Source: Bacteroidales bacterium Bact_20 (GTDB lineage: Bacteria > Bacteroidota > Bacteroidia > Bacteroidales > DTU049). Taken from it: DNA of 12,718 bases. A model generated the notes under the pieces. The model did not search any database and was not told the origin of the DNA. It saw only the letters and a program-made list of their open reading frames with translations. The DNA lies in the NCBI GenBank assembly GCA_001603615.1, contig LUZL01000079.1:1-12718 (forward strand). The letters run 5' to 3'. A program made the translations under genes and the position numbers. Shown one piece after another: positions 1 to 7,531 of this stretch. Every line of letters begins with the position of its first letter. The stretch's first letter is position 1.

Positions 1-398
1 TCTTTACTTCTCATCATTCGCTTCTTTTCTTCATCGCTATCATCTTCACCACAGCTATGTAGTATTCCATGGATTATAAGTCTCGCTGCTTCTTCATTAA
101 TTGTTTGATTTAATTTCTCTGCATTATCTATTAATCTTTCATAGCTAATAAATATTTCTGCAAATAAATAATTATCTTTTATTTCACTAAAGGCAATCAC
201 ATCTGTATAATAGTCATGTGATAGGAAATTTTTATTCATTTCTAATAATTCATCGTCATTGAGCCAGTTTATAGATATTTTCCCTTCTTTTAAGTCGTAA
301 TCACCTAGTATTTTTGATATAGTATCTTTTATTTTATTTTGAAAATTACTCCTTAATAAATATGAAATTTTAGTAAAATTATTGAATATTATTGACAT
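1..398 (-). CDS. ybeY: YbeY, endoribonuclease / rRNA maturation factor (3' end missing)
   Basis: YbeY is a zinc-dependent factor needed for 16S rRNA 3'-end maturation and ribosome quality control in the cytoplasm. The frame opens at an ATG (396-398) and gives 132 complete residues before leaving the left edge; family members are about 140-160 residues, so only the tail is missing. Seen in the sequence: NWLNDDELLEMNKNFLSHDYYTD (residues about 45-66), where HDYYTD is typical of Bacteroidota YbeY, then FAEIFIS and the metal motif HGILHSCGEDD (110-120). The usual motif is HGxLHLxGYDH; the first two histidines (H110, H114) are present, but the third is Asp120 and the L and Y positions are Ser and Glu. 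The start overlaps the end of the lptF/G gene by 20 bases in another frame, which suggests translational coupling as the last visible gene of a polA-lptF/G-ybeY run. Identification is secure; activity is inferred from the family. Confidence 0.9.
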   Translation of the reverse strand, partial: MSIIFNNFTKISYLLRSNFQNKIKDTISKILGDYDLKEGKISINWLNDDELLEMNKNFLSHDYYTDVIAFSEIKDNYLFAEIFISYERLIDNAEKLNQTINEEAARLIIHGILHSCGEDDSDEEKKRMMRSK

Positions 399-1875
399 TA
401 TTATTATTTTTAATTCTAAATAATTTTTTAAAGAATTTATTGAAATTATTAATTCTTTTAAGCCAAGCATCTGCCTCCATTAGAGGGCTATCTTTAATGG
501 TTTTAATCGTTATCCATATACCTAAAATTAATAGTATAAAAGTTGGTAACCACATTCCCATTAAGGGGGATATTAATAAATCTTTCGCAGTTTTTTCAAA
601 AATAATAGTAATAATGTAGTAAATGACAAATATGAGTACTGAAATTACTAGAGGAAAGCCAAGCCCACCTTTTCTAATAATAGCACCTAGTGGAGCACCT
701 ATAAAAAATAAAAGTAAACAAGCTATAGCGAGTGTGAATTTCCTATGCCATTCTATCTCATAGTATGCTTTAGATTTTTTCAATGCTTTACTCAAATCTG
801 CTTGATTGTCTATCATATTGGCATTATTCAGTATATGATCAGCAGCCATTTTATACATTTCTCTGCGATGTATATCATCTAATAAATTTATTAAACTGTC
901 AAATGTATGTTCGCTAACATTTGTATTCGTTTTAAAAGTACTATCATTTTTAATGTAAATCCAAAAATTATTAAAAGTCATAGCTATCATAGTAGATTGC
1001 TGATCTTGTATATTTTGATAATCATTATTCAGAGAATCAATAAAATATTGTAATTGAGAAATATTTAGCATTTTATAATGCTCTTTTAGTAGTCCAGGAT
1101 CAGAACGTTGAAAAGCAAAATTAGATATATTTATATGTAGTATTTGCTTATCAAAATAAATACGCTGCAAGGGTATAGTGTAATAATCATCGCGTTTTTC
1201 TCTTATTTCCATATAGCTCATTCCATTAAAAAGTGTAAAAACTAGATATCGCTGATCTGGTGTTGTCTCCATAATACCATTTTGAGCAGTAGTAATGCGT
1301 AATGCTGGACCATAATTTGAATGGTCATAAATTATTACATTTTCTATATGTTTCCCATCTTTATCTTTTTTGCCTACTTTAATTACATAATTATCTAAAT
1401 CTCTATTAAATATCCCCTCTCTAATATTTAATGTTGGTTTCTGCTGTCTAACGTCTCGTAATAAAGACATCATTTTCAGATTTGCTTTGGGTAAAATATT
1501 ATTAGAAAAATAAAAAGTAACTCCAGTCAAAATGATAGCTACTACTACCAGTGGTTTCATCAGCTGCCATAATGATATCCCTGATGCTTTAGCTGCTATC
1601 AGTTCATAATTTTCTCCTAAATTTCCATATGTCATCAAAGATGAAAGTAAGATAGCTAATGGTAATGCCATGGGTACAAAAGTAGCAGAAGCATAATACA
1701 TTAATTGTAAGATGACACCTGTAGATAAGCCTTTACCTGCTAGCTCATCTATATATGTCCATAAAAATTGCATTAATAAAACAAAAATAGCTATGAAAAA
1801 GGTAACTAATAGTGGACCAATAAAAGATTTTATCAGGTATATATCTAATTGTTTAATCTTTATAAACTTTTTCAT
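379..1875 (-). CDS. LptF/LptG-family lipopolysaccharide export permease
   Basis: Inner-membrane permease of the LptBFG ABC transporter, which extracts lipopolysaccharide from the inner membrane and passes it to the periplasmic Lpt bridge. The 498-residue protein has the family layout: three N-terminal membrane segments (about residues 18-40, 56-82 and 107-126), a periplasmic region of about 250 residues, and three C-terminal segments (about 380-400, 405-428 and 440-460). The family hallmark EWHRKFTLAIACLLLFFIGA begins the C-terminal set at about 375 and is followed by PLGAIIRKGG. The periplasmic part includes a polar, partly coiled-coil-like insertion (about 265-370), which explains why it is longer than the roughly 360 residues of the E. 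coli proteins; long forms are usual in Bacteroidota. A TTG one codon upstream is possible, but the ATG at 1873-1875 is preferred. The last 20 residues are Asn/Lys-rich and overlap ybeY. The sequence alone does not separate LptF from LptG. Confidence 0.88.
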   Translation of the reverse strand: MKKFIKIKQLDIYLIKSFIGPLLVTFFIAIFVLLMQFLWTYIDELAGKGLSTGVILQLMYYASATFVPMALPLAILLSSLMTYGNLGENYELIAAKASGISLWQLMKPLVVVAIILTGVTFYFSNNILPKANLKMMSLLRDVRQQKPTLNIREGIFNRDLDNYVIKVGKKDKDGKHIENVIIYDHSNYGPALRITTAQNGIMETTPDQRYLVFTLFNGMSYMEIREKRDDYYTIPLQRIYFDKQILHINISNFAFQRSDPGLLKEHYKMLNISQLQYFIDSLNNDYQNIQDQQSTMIAMTFNNFWIYIKNDSTFKTNTNVSEHTFDSLINLLDDIHRREMYKMAADHILNNANMIDNQADLSKALKKSKAYYEIEWHRKFTLAIACLLLFFIGAPLGAIIRKGGLGFPLVISVLIFVIYYIITIIFEKTAKDLLISPLMGMWLPTFILLILGIWITIKTIKDSPLMEADAWLKRINNFNKFFKKLFRIKNNNNVNNIQ

Positions 1876-1899
1876 CAAAACTATTAATGTATTTTATCG

Positions 1900-1928
1900 C
1901 AAAATTACTAAAAGATACAATAACTCAA
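1900..1928 (-). promoter_or_regulatory. Candidate promoter for lptF/G (-33/-7 type)
   Basis: On the minus strand there is TTG (1928-1926), 18 bases, then TAATTTTG (1907-1900). This matches the Bacteroidota/Flavobacterium consensus TTG-N17-23-TAnnTTTG. The box lies about 24 bases before the lptF/G ATG, so it would give a short leader. The -33 part overlaps the polA stop codon. It suggests lptF/G and ybeY can be transcribed independently of polA. Chance matches are possible in A/T-rich DNA. Confidence 0.5.
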
Positions 1929-4732
1929 TGAGCTTCTAACCAATTTTTCCCATGACCCACATCTACTTTCAGAGGTACATCTAGGTGTATGACACTTTCC
2001 ATAATTTCTTTTAAATTTTTTTCTAGTAAATCTAATTCACTTTTTACCACGTCTAGCACTAGCTCATCATGTACTTGAATGATTAACTGCGAAGAAAAAT
2101 GACTTTTATCTAATAGCTCTTGTACGTTTATCATAGCAATTTTTATAATATCAGCTGCAGTCCCTTGAATAGGCATATTTATAGCATTCCTTTCTGCATA
2201 ACCACGCACAACCGCATTAGCAGCATTAATGTCGGGCAAATACCTTCTACGATGAAAGAGAGTTTCTACATAGCCATGCTCTTTAGCAAAATTAATTGTT
2301 CCATCCATATATTTTTTGATACCTGGATATTTTATAAAGTAATCTTCAATTATTTGTTTAGCTTCAGATCTTGAAATTCCCAATTGTTCAGCAAGGCCAA
2401 ATGCTGATATTCCATATATTATTCCGAAATTTATCGCTTTAGCTTTCCTGCGAAATTCTGGTGTTAGCTCATCTATAGATAAATTGAAAATACGCATAGC
2501 AGTGGCAGCATGTATATCCATACCTTTCATAAAATCATTGATCATATTCTCATCGCCACTAATAGCCGCCATCAATCTTAGCTCTATCTGATTATAATCT
2601 GCAGAGATTATGAATCCATCTTCGTTTGACGGGATAAAAGCTTTTCGCATTTCTTTGCCTAAATCGGTACGTACTGGTATATTTTGTAAATTAGGATTTG
2701 ACGAACTCAATCTGCCTGTAGATGTAATAGTTTGATTAAAATTAGTATGTACTCTACCAGTAATAGGATGCACTAATTTAGGAAATGCACTCACATAGGT
2801 ATTTAATAGTTTTGTTAATTCACGATAATCTAAAATTTTATTGATGATAGGATGTTGATTTTGATATTTTAATAATTCATCTTCTGAGGTGCTATATTGT
2901 TTAGTTTTAGTTAATTTAGGTTTATCAGATATTTTTAATTTTTCAAATAAAACTTTTCCTAGTTGCTGTGGGCTAGCGATATTAAATATTTCACCAGATA
3001 AATCGTAAATTTCATTAGCTAGTTTATCTATTTGATTTTGTAACTCTAATTCAAATTTTTTAAGAAAATCTAAATCTATTTTCACTCCATTTAGCTCCAT
3101 GGTAGCTAAAACTGGTATAAGTCTAGATTCTATATTCATGTATAGTTCATATTGTTGCTTTTCTTTTAGCTCTTGCTCAAATAAAGTCAATAATTGCAAT
3201 GTTATATCTGCGTCTTCGCAAGCATATATAGATAACTGCTTAGCATCAACATTCCATAGATTGAAATCTTTTTTATCATTTACTAATTCACTAAAAGTAA
3301 TAGTTTTATATTCTAAATAAATATCTGCCAGATAATCCATATTATGTTTCCCTTCAGGATTGAGAATATAATGAGCTATCATAGCATCATGTATATCGCC
3401 ATTTACATTTATGTTATAGTGCTTTAATATACTAATATCAAATTTAAGATTGAAACCACCTTTAGCTATTTTTTCATTTTCAAAAATTGGTTTTAATAAA
3501 TCTAATGTTAAATGGCAAATATTATCTTGTTTACAATAAATAAATACTGCATTATAAGGTGAAAATGCGAAGCTGATACCTACTATGTCTGCTACTATAG
3601 GATCTAAACTAGTAGTTTCTATGTCAAAAACAAAGAAATCTACATTGCTGAGTTTATCTATGAACACTTTAATTTCATCTTCGTTAATAAGTAATTTATA
3701 GTTTTGTTCTCTTGGATTGTATTTGGTTAATCTAACGTCATCCTGATATAGAGGAGCATCCGTTGGAGTATCGAAAATAGATAATTGTCCAACAGAATTA
3801 GTCGGATAGATAGATGATAATTGTTTAAAAATTTCTGAAATTCTATTCTTGATATTACGAAATTCCAATTCATCACATAGTGAAAAAATAGGTCCTTGAG
3901 GAGGAATTTTCCATTCAAAATCTTTCGGATTAAAGTCTATATTAATATGTGGATTTATGCTAGCCAATCTTTTACTATCTTTTAGGAGCTCTATATTTTT
4001 AGTAATTAACTCTCTATATTTTTCTGGCACCTCATTTAAATGTTCTAATAAATTCTCTACAGAATGAAACTGAGATATTAGTTTGATAGCACCTTTCTCA
4101 CCGATACCAGGTACACCAGGGATATTATCCGAAGCGTCTCCCATGATAGCTAAAATATCTATTAATTGTTGGGGATTAGAAATATTCCATTTTTCACAAA
4201 TTTCTTTAAAACCTAATATCTCGTCAGGTTCATTATTTTTGCCTGGTTTCAAAATAAAAATTTTGTCATTTACTAGCTGTCCCATATCCTTATCACTAGT
4301 GACGATATAGGAATAAATACCGTGTTCATTTGCTTTCTGAGAAATAAAACCAATGATATCATCTGCCTCATATCCTGGCATTTCTATGCTTTTTATTCCT
4401 AATGCATTAATCATTTTTTTAATATAAGGAATATTTTGAGCTAAATCCTCAGGCATAGGGGGTCGCTGTGCTTTATAATAATCAAATTCTTTTTTTCGCA
4501 AAGTTTCCTCTTCAGAGTCAAAAGCGATAGCTATATATCTGGGGTTATATTTTGATAAAATATCCAGTAGCATGTTAGTAAATCCATACACAGCACTAGT
4601 ATTTAACCCATAGCTTGTACGCATGGGACGCCTAATGAGCGCGTAATAATAGCGAAAAGCCATAGCCATAGCATCTACTATCACAAAAGCATTATGATTG
4701 TACGGTAGATTATTACCATTTAATCCATTCAT
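1925..4732 (-). CDS. polA: DNA polymerase I (5' nuclease, 3'-5' exonuclease and polymerase)
   Basis: Repair and Okazaki-fragment polymerase, complete at 935 residues, close to the usual 900-950. Positions below count from the chosen ATG; add 6 if read from an upstream TTG. The N-terminal 5' nuclease/FEN domain has its acidic residues (VDAM with D20, FDS with D72, EADD 123-125, TSDKD 145-149) and the helix-hairpin-helix GVPGIGEKGA near 206-215. The proofreading domain looks active: DIET (D370, E372), NLKFD ending in D432, and Y503-x3-D507. The polymerase domain has motif A DYNQIELR (D712), motif B RxxxKxxxFxxxYG (R761, K765, F769, Y773) and motif C VHDE (D889). Like E. coli Pol I it has Phe at the ddNTP-discrimination position. 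An in-frame TTG at 4750 lies inside the apparent -7 box, so the ATG at 4730-4732 is chosen. It ends in TGA, 49 bases before the lptF/G start. Confidence 0.96.
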   Translation of the reverse strand: MNGLNGNNLPYNHNAFVIVDAMAMAFRYYYALIRRPMRTSYGLNTSAVYGFTNMLLDILSKYNPRYIAIAFDSEEETLRKKEFDYYKAQRPPMPEDLAQNIPYIKKMINALGIKSIEMPGYEADDIIGFISQKANEHGIYSYIVTSDKDMGQLVNDKIFILKPGKNNEPDEILGFKEICEKWNISNPQQLIDILAIMGDASDNIPGVPGIGEKGAIKLISQFHSVENLLEHLNEVPEKYRELITKNIELLKDSKRLASINPHINIDFNPKDFEWKIPPQGPIFSLCDELEFRNIKNRISEIFKQLSSIYPTNSVGQLSIFDTPTDAPLYQDDVRLTKYNPREQNYKLLINEDEIKVFIDKLSNVDFFVFDIETTSLDPIVADIVGISFAFSPYNAVFIYCKQDNICHLTLDLLKPIFENEKIAKGGFNLKFDISILKHYNINVNGDIHDAMIAHYILNPEGKHNMDYLADIYLEYKTITFSELVNDKKDFNLWNVDAKQLSIYACEDADITLQLLTLFEQELKEKQQYELYMNIESRLIPVLATMELNGVKIDLDFLKKFELELQNQIDKLANEIYDLSGEIFNIASPQQLGKVLFEKLKISDKPKLTKTKQYSTSEDELLKYQNQHPIINKILDYRELTKLLNTYVSAFPKLVHPITGRVHTNFNQTITSTGRLSSSNPNLQNIPVRTDLGKEMRKAFIPSNEDGFIISADYNQIELRLMAAISGDENMINDFMKGMDIHAATAMRIFNLSIDELTPEFRRKAKAINFGIIYGISAFGLAEQLGISRSEAKQIIEDYFIKYPGIKKYMDGTINFAKEHGYVETLFHRRRYLPDINAANAVVRGYAERNAINMPIQGTAADIIKIAMINVQELLDKSHFSSQLIIQVHDELVLDVVKSELDLLEKNLKEIMESVIHLDVPLKVDVGHGKNWLEAH

Positions 4733-4747
4733 TTTTATATATTTTTT

Positions 4748-4755
4748 CAAAGTTA
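4748..4755 (-). promoter_or_regulatory. -7 promoter box for polA
   Basis: TAACTTTG on the minus strand matches the Bacteroidota -7 consensus TAnnTTTG and lies 15 bases before the chosen polA ATG, predicting a very short leader. No TTG occurs at the expected -33 distance, so only half of the promoter is supported. The box decides the start: the upstream TTG codon at 4750 would fall inside it. Confidence 0.45.
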
Positions 4756-4813
4756 AAAAAAACTTGGTAAAAAATTGTATTATTAGATAAATAAAAAAAA
4801 TTACAAATTTTCA

Positions 4814-4821
4814 TATATTTG
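4814..4821 (+). promoter_or_regulatory. -7 promoter box for the amidohydrolase-gldH operon
   Basis: TATATTTG matches TAnnTTTG and lies 16 bases before the ATG at 4838. No clear -33 TTG lies 17-23 bases upstream. With the polA box 58 bases away on the other strand, it makes this 105-base gap a divergent promoter region. Confidence 0.45.
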
Positions 4822-4837
4822 CATAATAAATATATCT

Positions 4838-6022
4838 ATGATGATTTGGGATTTAGTACAAAATATTGATAAACAAGCTATAGAATGGAGACATTATCTG
4901 CATGCACATCCTGAACTAAGTAATCAAGAAGTTAATACAGCAAACTTTATCACTAAACTATTAAATAACTGGAATATAAAAACTAAAACTGGCATAGCTG
5001 GCAATGGTGTCATTGGAATAATAGAAGGGAAGAATCCTATTGGTAGGGTAATAGCTCTCAGAGCAGATATGGACGCTTTACCTATCAAAGAAAAAAATAA
5101 TTTAGATTACAAAAGTAAAAACATTGGCGTAATGCATGCTTGTGGACACGACGCACATATGGCTTGTCTATTAGCTACTGCTTATATATTGAATGAATTA
5201 AAGGAAAAATGGAATGGCAAAATAGTACTAATTTTTGAACCTTCAGAGGAAACACTCCCAGGAGGAGCAAAACAAATGATTGAAGACAAAATATTGGATG
5301 ATCCATATGTAGATATAGTGATAGGCATGCATGTGTCTCCTGAGCTACCTATCGGAACCATCGGCTACAAAGAGGGAATATTTATGGCTTCTAGCGACGA
5401 AATATATATTGATGTGACAGGGAAAAGCGGTCACGCTGCTATAATAAAAGATTTTGTCGATCCAGTAATATCATCTGCAGCTATTATCCTCAACCTTCAA
5501 CAAATCGTCAGTAGATGTAATGATCCATCTATACCTACAGTACTATCTATCGGGCAAGTAATAGCTAATGGCAGGACAAATGTAATACCAGAACATGTTC
5601 ATATGGAAGGAACTTTTAGAACTTTTGATGAAACATGGAGAAATAAAGCTAAACTTTTAATAAATGAAATAATAAATAATACTGCCAAAGCATACAATAC
5701 AACAGCTGAAATAAATATTATTAGTGGTTATCCCACATTGTATAATCATGAAAAATTAACATCAGAAATTATTAAATTTGTAGACTCTAATCTAAAAGAG
5801 GTTAAAACTGTTTCTATCCCTATAAGAATGACTTCTGATGATTTTGCATATTTTTCGCAAGTACGTCCAAGCTTTTATTTTAGACTCGGTATAGGAGATC
5901 AAGCAAATGTATCTTCTCTACATTCTGAATCATTTAATTTTAATGATAATGCTCTCAAATATGGTATATATACGATGTCTGCAATCGCCCATGCATATCT
6001 AACAGATAAAATTAATATTTAA
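4838..6022 (+). CDS. M20-family amidohydrolase / aminoacyl peptidase
   Basis: Metal-dependent hydrolase of the M20D group (AmhX/HipO/IAA-amino-acid-hydrolase-like), which cleaves amide bonds of N-acyl amino acids or related conjugates. It is complete at 394 residues, the usual size. Seen: RADMDALP (75-82); metal ligands in ACGHDAH (C102, H104), EPSEE (E138), MHVSPELP (H165) and LHSESFN (H362); and the lid or dimerisation domain with GKSGHAA (195-201) and GRTNVIPEHV (245-254), whose His and Asn complete the active site in the dimer. There is no signal peptide, so it is probably cytoplasmic. Two ATG codons stand in tandem at the start (4838 and 4841); either could be used. The gene ends one base before gldH, so the two are almost certainly co-transcribed. 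The substrate cannot be read from the sequence; hippurate, N-acetyl amino acid or peptide-derived amides are all possible. Confidence 0.9.
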   Translation: MMIWDLVQNIDKQAIEWRHYLHAHPELSNQEVNTANFITKLLNNWNIKTKTGIAGNGVIGIIEGKNPIGRVIALRADMDALPIKEKNNLDYKSKNIGVMHACGHDAHMACLLATAYILNELKEKWNGKIVLIFEPSEETLPGGAKQMIEDKILDDPYVDIVIGMHVSPELPIGTIGYKEGIFMASSDEIYIDVTGKSGHAAIIKDFVDPVISSAAIILNLQQIVSRCNDPSIPTVLSIGQVIANGRTNVIPEHVHMEGTFRTFDETWRNKAKLLINEIINNTAKAYNTTAEINIISGYPTLYNHEKLTSEIIKFVDSNLKEVKTVSIPIRMTSDDFAYFSQVRPSFYFRLGIGDQANVSSLHSESFNFNDNALKYGIYTMSAIAHAYLTDKINI

Positions 6023-6023
6023 T

Positions 6024-6500
6024 ATGAAAAAATTTTTTTTAATTATTAGTATTTTAGTCATAATTATATCTATACAATCTTGTAAAAATAAAGAAGATAT
6101 AATCTACCAAAAAGAATATTTACTTAATAATAATTTGTGGTCCAAAGATAGTACATTAAAATTTTCTTTTGACATAAATGATACATCCAAATTATATTCC
6201 TGCATATTAAAGATAAAATTAGATTCAAAATATACCTTTAATAAATTTATCTTTTCTACAAAATTACAAACTCCAGATGGTTCTTACAGACAATCTGGCT
6301 TTGAGACCCAAATAGATGAAAATTATAAACAAAATAATTTAATCAAAGAAGAGCAAGCAATATTGATAAAAAATGAAATATATAAAGGAATAAAATTTAA
6401 AGAAAAGGGGAGATATTTGATAGAAGTGAGTCAAAATTTACCTCAGGACATTTTTTACGTTAAATCTGTTGAGATAAAGATTATACAAAAAAATAAATAA
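6024..6500 (+). CDS. gldH: GldH-like lipoprotein
   Basis: Probable outer-membrane-directed lipoprotein of the GldH family, originally found as required for gliding in Flavobacterium but also present in many non-gliding Bacteroidota. The 158-residue protein has a lipoprotein signal: MKKFF, a hydrophobic run to about residue 17, and lipobox IQSC with lipidated Cys20. The mature part matches my recollection of the family: NLWSKDSTLKFSFDINDTSK near 37-56, with the Trp and Asp of the usual 'W.KD' segment, then Y-rich beta strands, and a C-terminal 'GRYLIEVSQNLP' strand where the family has 'GTYTVSIQQ'. It follows the amidohydrolase with a single-base gap and is followed by a terminator-like hairpin, so it is the last gene of that pair. 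No other gliding or type IX secretion gene is visible here, so the name does not imply motility. An unrelated small lipoprotein is the main alternative. Confidence 0.7.
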   Translation: MKKFFLIISILVIIISIQSCKNKEDIIYQKEYLLNNNLWSKDSTLKFSFDINDTSKLYSCILKIKLDSKYTFNKFIFSTKLQTPDGSYRQSGFETQIDENYKQNNLIKEEQAILIKNEIYKGIKFKEKGRYLIEVSQNLPQDIFYVKSVEIKIIQKNK

Positions 6501-6528
6501 AAATTTTTTTAATCGTAATATTTTTCCC

Positions 6529-6556
6529 ACTTATAATTATGTATAAGTAATTTTTT
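6529..6556 (+). terminator. Rho-independent terminator-like hairpin after gldH
   Basis: ACTTATA (6529-6535) and TATAAGT (6542-6548) form a perfect 7-bp stem with a 6-base loop, followed two bases later by six T residues (6551-6556). The stem has only two G-C-containing pairs, weak by general standards but reasonable for this A/T-rich genome. Its place, 28 bases past the gldH stop and before the next promoter-like box, fits the end of the amidohydrolase-gldH operon. Confidence 0.5.
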
Positions 6557-6567
6557 ATTTTATGTTT

Positions 6568-6575
6568 TATCTTTG
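6568..6575 (+). promoter_or_regulatory. -7 promoter box before the truncated radical SAM frame
   Basis: TATCTTTG matches TAnnTTTG and lies 15 bases before the ATG at 6591, the same spacing as for polA and the amidohydrolase. No -33 TTG is seen at the expected distance. It suggests the short frame is still transcribed. Confidence 0.45.
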
Positions 6576-6590
6576 CAAAAAAATAAATTT

Positions 6591-6734
6591 ATGAAGAGTC
6601 CTTATATGATAGATTGGGCGATCACTAATAGGTGCAATCTTGATTGCCTTCATTGCAGAGGAATGGCCAATAAAGAACTAGATGAAAAAAATTTTTTGTT
6701 TTTAGTATCATTTTTTAATGTAAATTTGTACTAA
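6591..6734 (+). pseudogene. Radical SAM enzyme N-terminal remnant (47 codons)
   Basis: This short open frame encodes 47 residues and is not a complete known protein. Its first 32 residues read as the beginning of a radical SAM domain: MIDWAITNRCNLDCLHC contains the Cx3Cx2C motif (C15, C19, C22) that holds the [4Fe-4S] cluster, in the style of AhbD/NirJ/PqqE-like and peptide-modifying SPASM enzymes. Complete enzymes have 300-450 residues. After about residue 32 the similarity stops and the frame runs through poly-A/T sequence (LFLVSFFNVNLY) to a TAA, so the remaining barrel is missing; I see no continuation in another frame. The codons of 6591-6680 are about 39% GC, against about 12-13% in the non-coding DNA on both sides, so the coding island has sharp edges. 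Its stop lies 8 bases before the FKBP start, and the FKBP -7 box lies inside its 3' end. A deletion remnant is the simplest reading; an expressed small cysteine-containing peptide or leader is the alternative. Confidence 0.65.
6696..6728 (+). promoter_or_regulatory. Candidate promoter for the FKBP gene
   Basis: TTG (6696-6698), 22 bases, then TAAATTTG (6721-6728), within the TTG-N17-23-TAnnTTTG range. The -7 box is 14 bases before the FKBP ATG, a spacing like that of several other boxes in this window. It lies inside the last codons of the radical SAM remnant. Confidence 0.5.
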
Positions 6735-6742
6735 AAAAAAAT

Positions 6743-7492
6743 ATGAAAAAAGGGATCTTAGTTTTTGCAATTTTGTTTTTTATTGCAATATTTTCTTGTA
6801 ATGCACAGAAAGAAGTTGTTAGTTCAAAAAATGATAAAAAAAGTAAAAAAGCTTTGACATCAGCACCTCTTACTTTTAGTACTTTCAAAGATACTATTAG
6901 CTACATGATAGGAAAAGATTTAGCAAATAATTTTATTAATAATCAGTTAGATATAGATATAAATTTTTTAAAAGCTGGTTATGAAGCTGTTTTGAATAAT
7001 GAAGATACAGTTTTTAATGAGCAAGAATTTCAAGCAGCTATGCAAAAATTGCAAAAAGTAGCTATGGAAAAAGCAGAAGCTAAAAGATTAGAAGAAGCTA
7101 AACTTAACAAAGAAGTTGGACAAAAATTTTTAGAGTCAAATAAAAATAATCCTGGTGTTATTCAAACTGCTTCTGGATTACAATATAAAGTTATTAAAAT
7201 GGGGAATGGTCCTAAACCTACTCCTGCTGATATAGTAAGAGTCCATTATGAAGGGAAACTTTTAAATGGTAAAGTATTTGATAGCAGTTATGAAAGAGGC
7301 GAACCTATAGAATTTCAGCTAAATCAAGTAATACTTGGATGGGCAGAGGGACTTACACTAATGCCTGTGGGCTCAATCTTTGAACTTTATATACCTTCTG
7401 ATTTAGCTTATGGCGATAGACCTATTGGCGAGATACCAGCTGGCTCTACTCTTATTTTTAAGGTTGAATTATTAGATATTGTAAAACCATAA
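6743..7492 (+). CDS. Lipoprotein FKBP-type peptidyl-prolyl cis-trans isomerase
   Basis: Folding catalyst for exported proteins, similar in layout to FkpA/Mip. The 249-residue product begins with a lipoprotein signal (hydrophobic to residue 17, lipobox IFSC, Cys19), so it should be anchored in the envelope. After a Lys/Ser-rich linker, residues about 43-135 form the helical FKBP_N dimerisation region, ending in a charged helix (about 100-130). Residues about 143-248 are the FKBP domain. Equivalents of the FKBP12 pocket are visible: Y169 in HYEG, F179 and D180 in VFDSS, F191, V196 and I197, W200 in GW, Y223 in LAYGD and F239 in IFKVEL. FKBP12 His87 appears as Ile231, a common variation. The catalytic site therefore looks complete. 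It stands alone between its own promoter and the leucyl aminopeptidase promoter. The client proteins are unknown. Confidence 0.93.
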   Translation: MKKGILVFAILFFIAIFSCNAQKEVVSSKNDKKSKKALTSAPLTFSTFKDTISYMIGKDLANNFINNQLDIDINFLKAGYEAVLNNEDTVFNEQEFQAAMQKLQKVAMEKAEAKRLEEAKLNKEVGQKFLESNKNNPGVIQTASGLQYKVIKMGNGPKPTPADIVRVHYEGKLLNGKVFDSSYERGEPIEFQLNQVILGWAEGLTLMPVGSIFELYIPSDLAYGDRPIGEIPAGSTLIFKVELLDIVKP

Positions 7493-7504
7493 TTCTATAA
7501 TTAT

Positions 7505-7531
7505 CATCAAATTTGTCAAAACTCTTTGATG
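7505..7531. repeat. Short inverted repeat in the leucyl aminopeptidase promoter region
   Basis: CATCAAA (7505-7511) and TTTGATG (7525-7531) form a perfect 7-base inverted repeat with a 13-base centre. The left arm adjoins a TTTG that could be the -33 element and the right arm directly adjoins the -7 box. It could be an operator or a weak terminator of the FKBP gene; there is no clean T-run after it, which argues against a terminator. Confidence 0.35.

Noticed and set aside
392..619. Plus-strand 75-codon frame opposite the 3' end of lptF/G
   Set aside because: Hydrophobic composition is the reverse complement of the membrane segments of the permease; no independent support.
1712..4310. Several plus-strand open frames of 63-84 codons opposite lptF/G and polA
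   Set aside because: They are antisense shadows of well-supported genes in A/T-rich DNA, with no recognisable domain, no promoter box and no start context.
4733..4750. TTG start extending PolA by six residues
   Set aside because: The codon lies within the TAACTTTG -7 box, so it would not be in the transcript; the ATG at 4732 gives the normal length.
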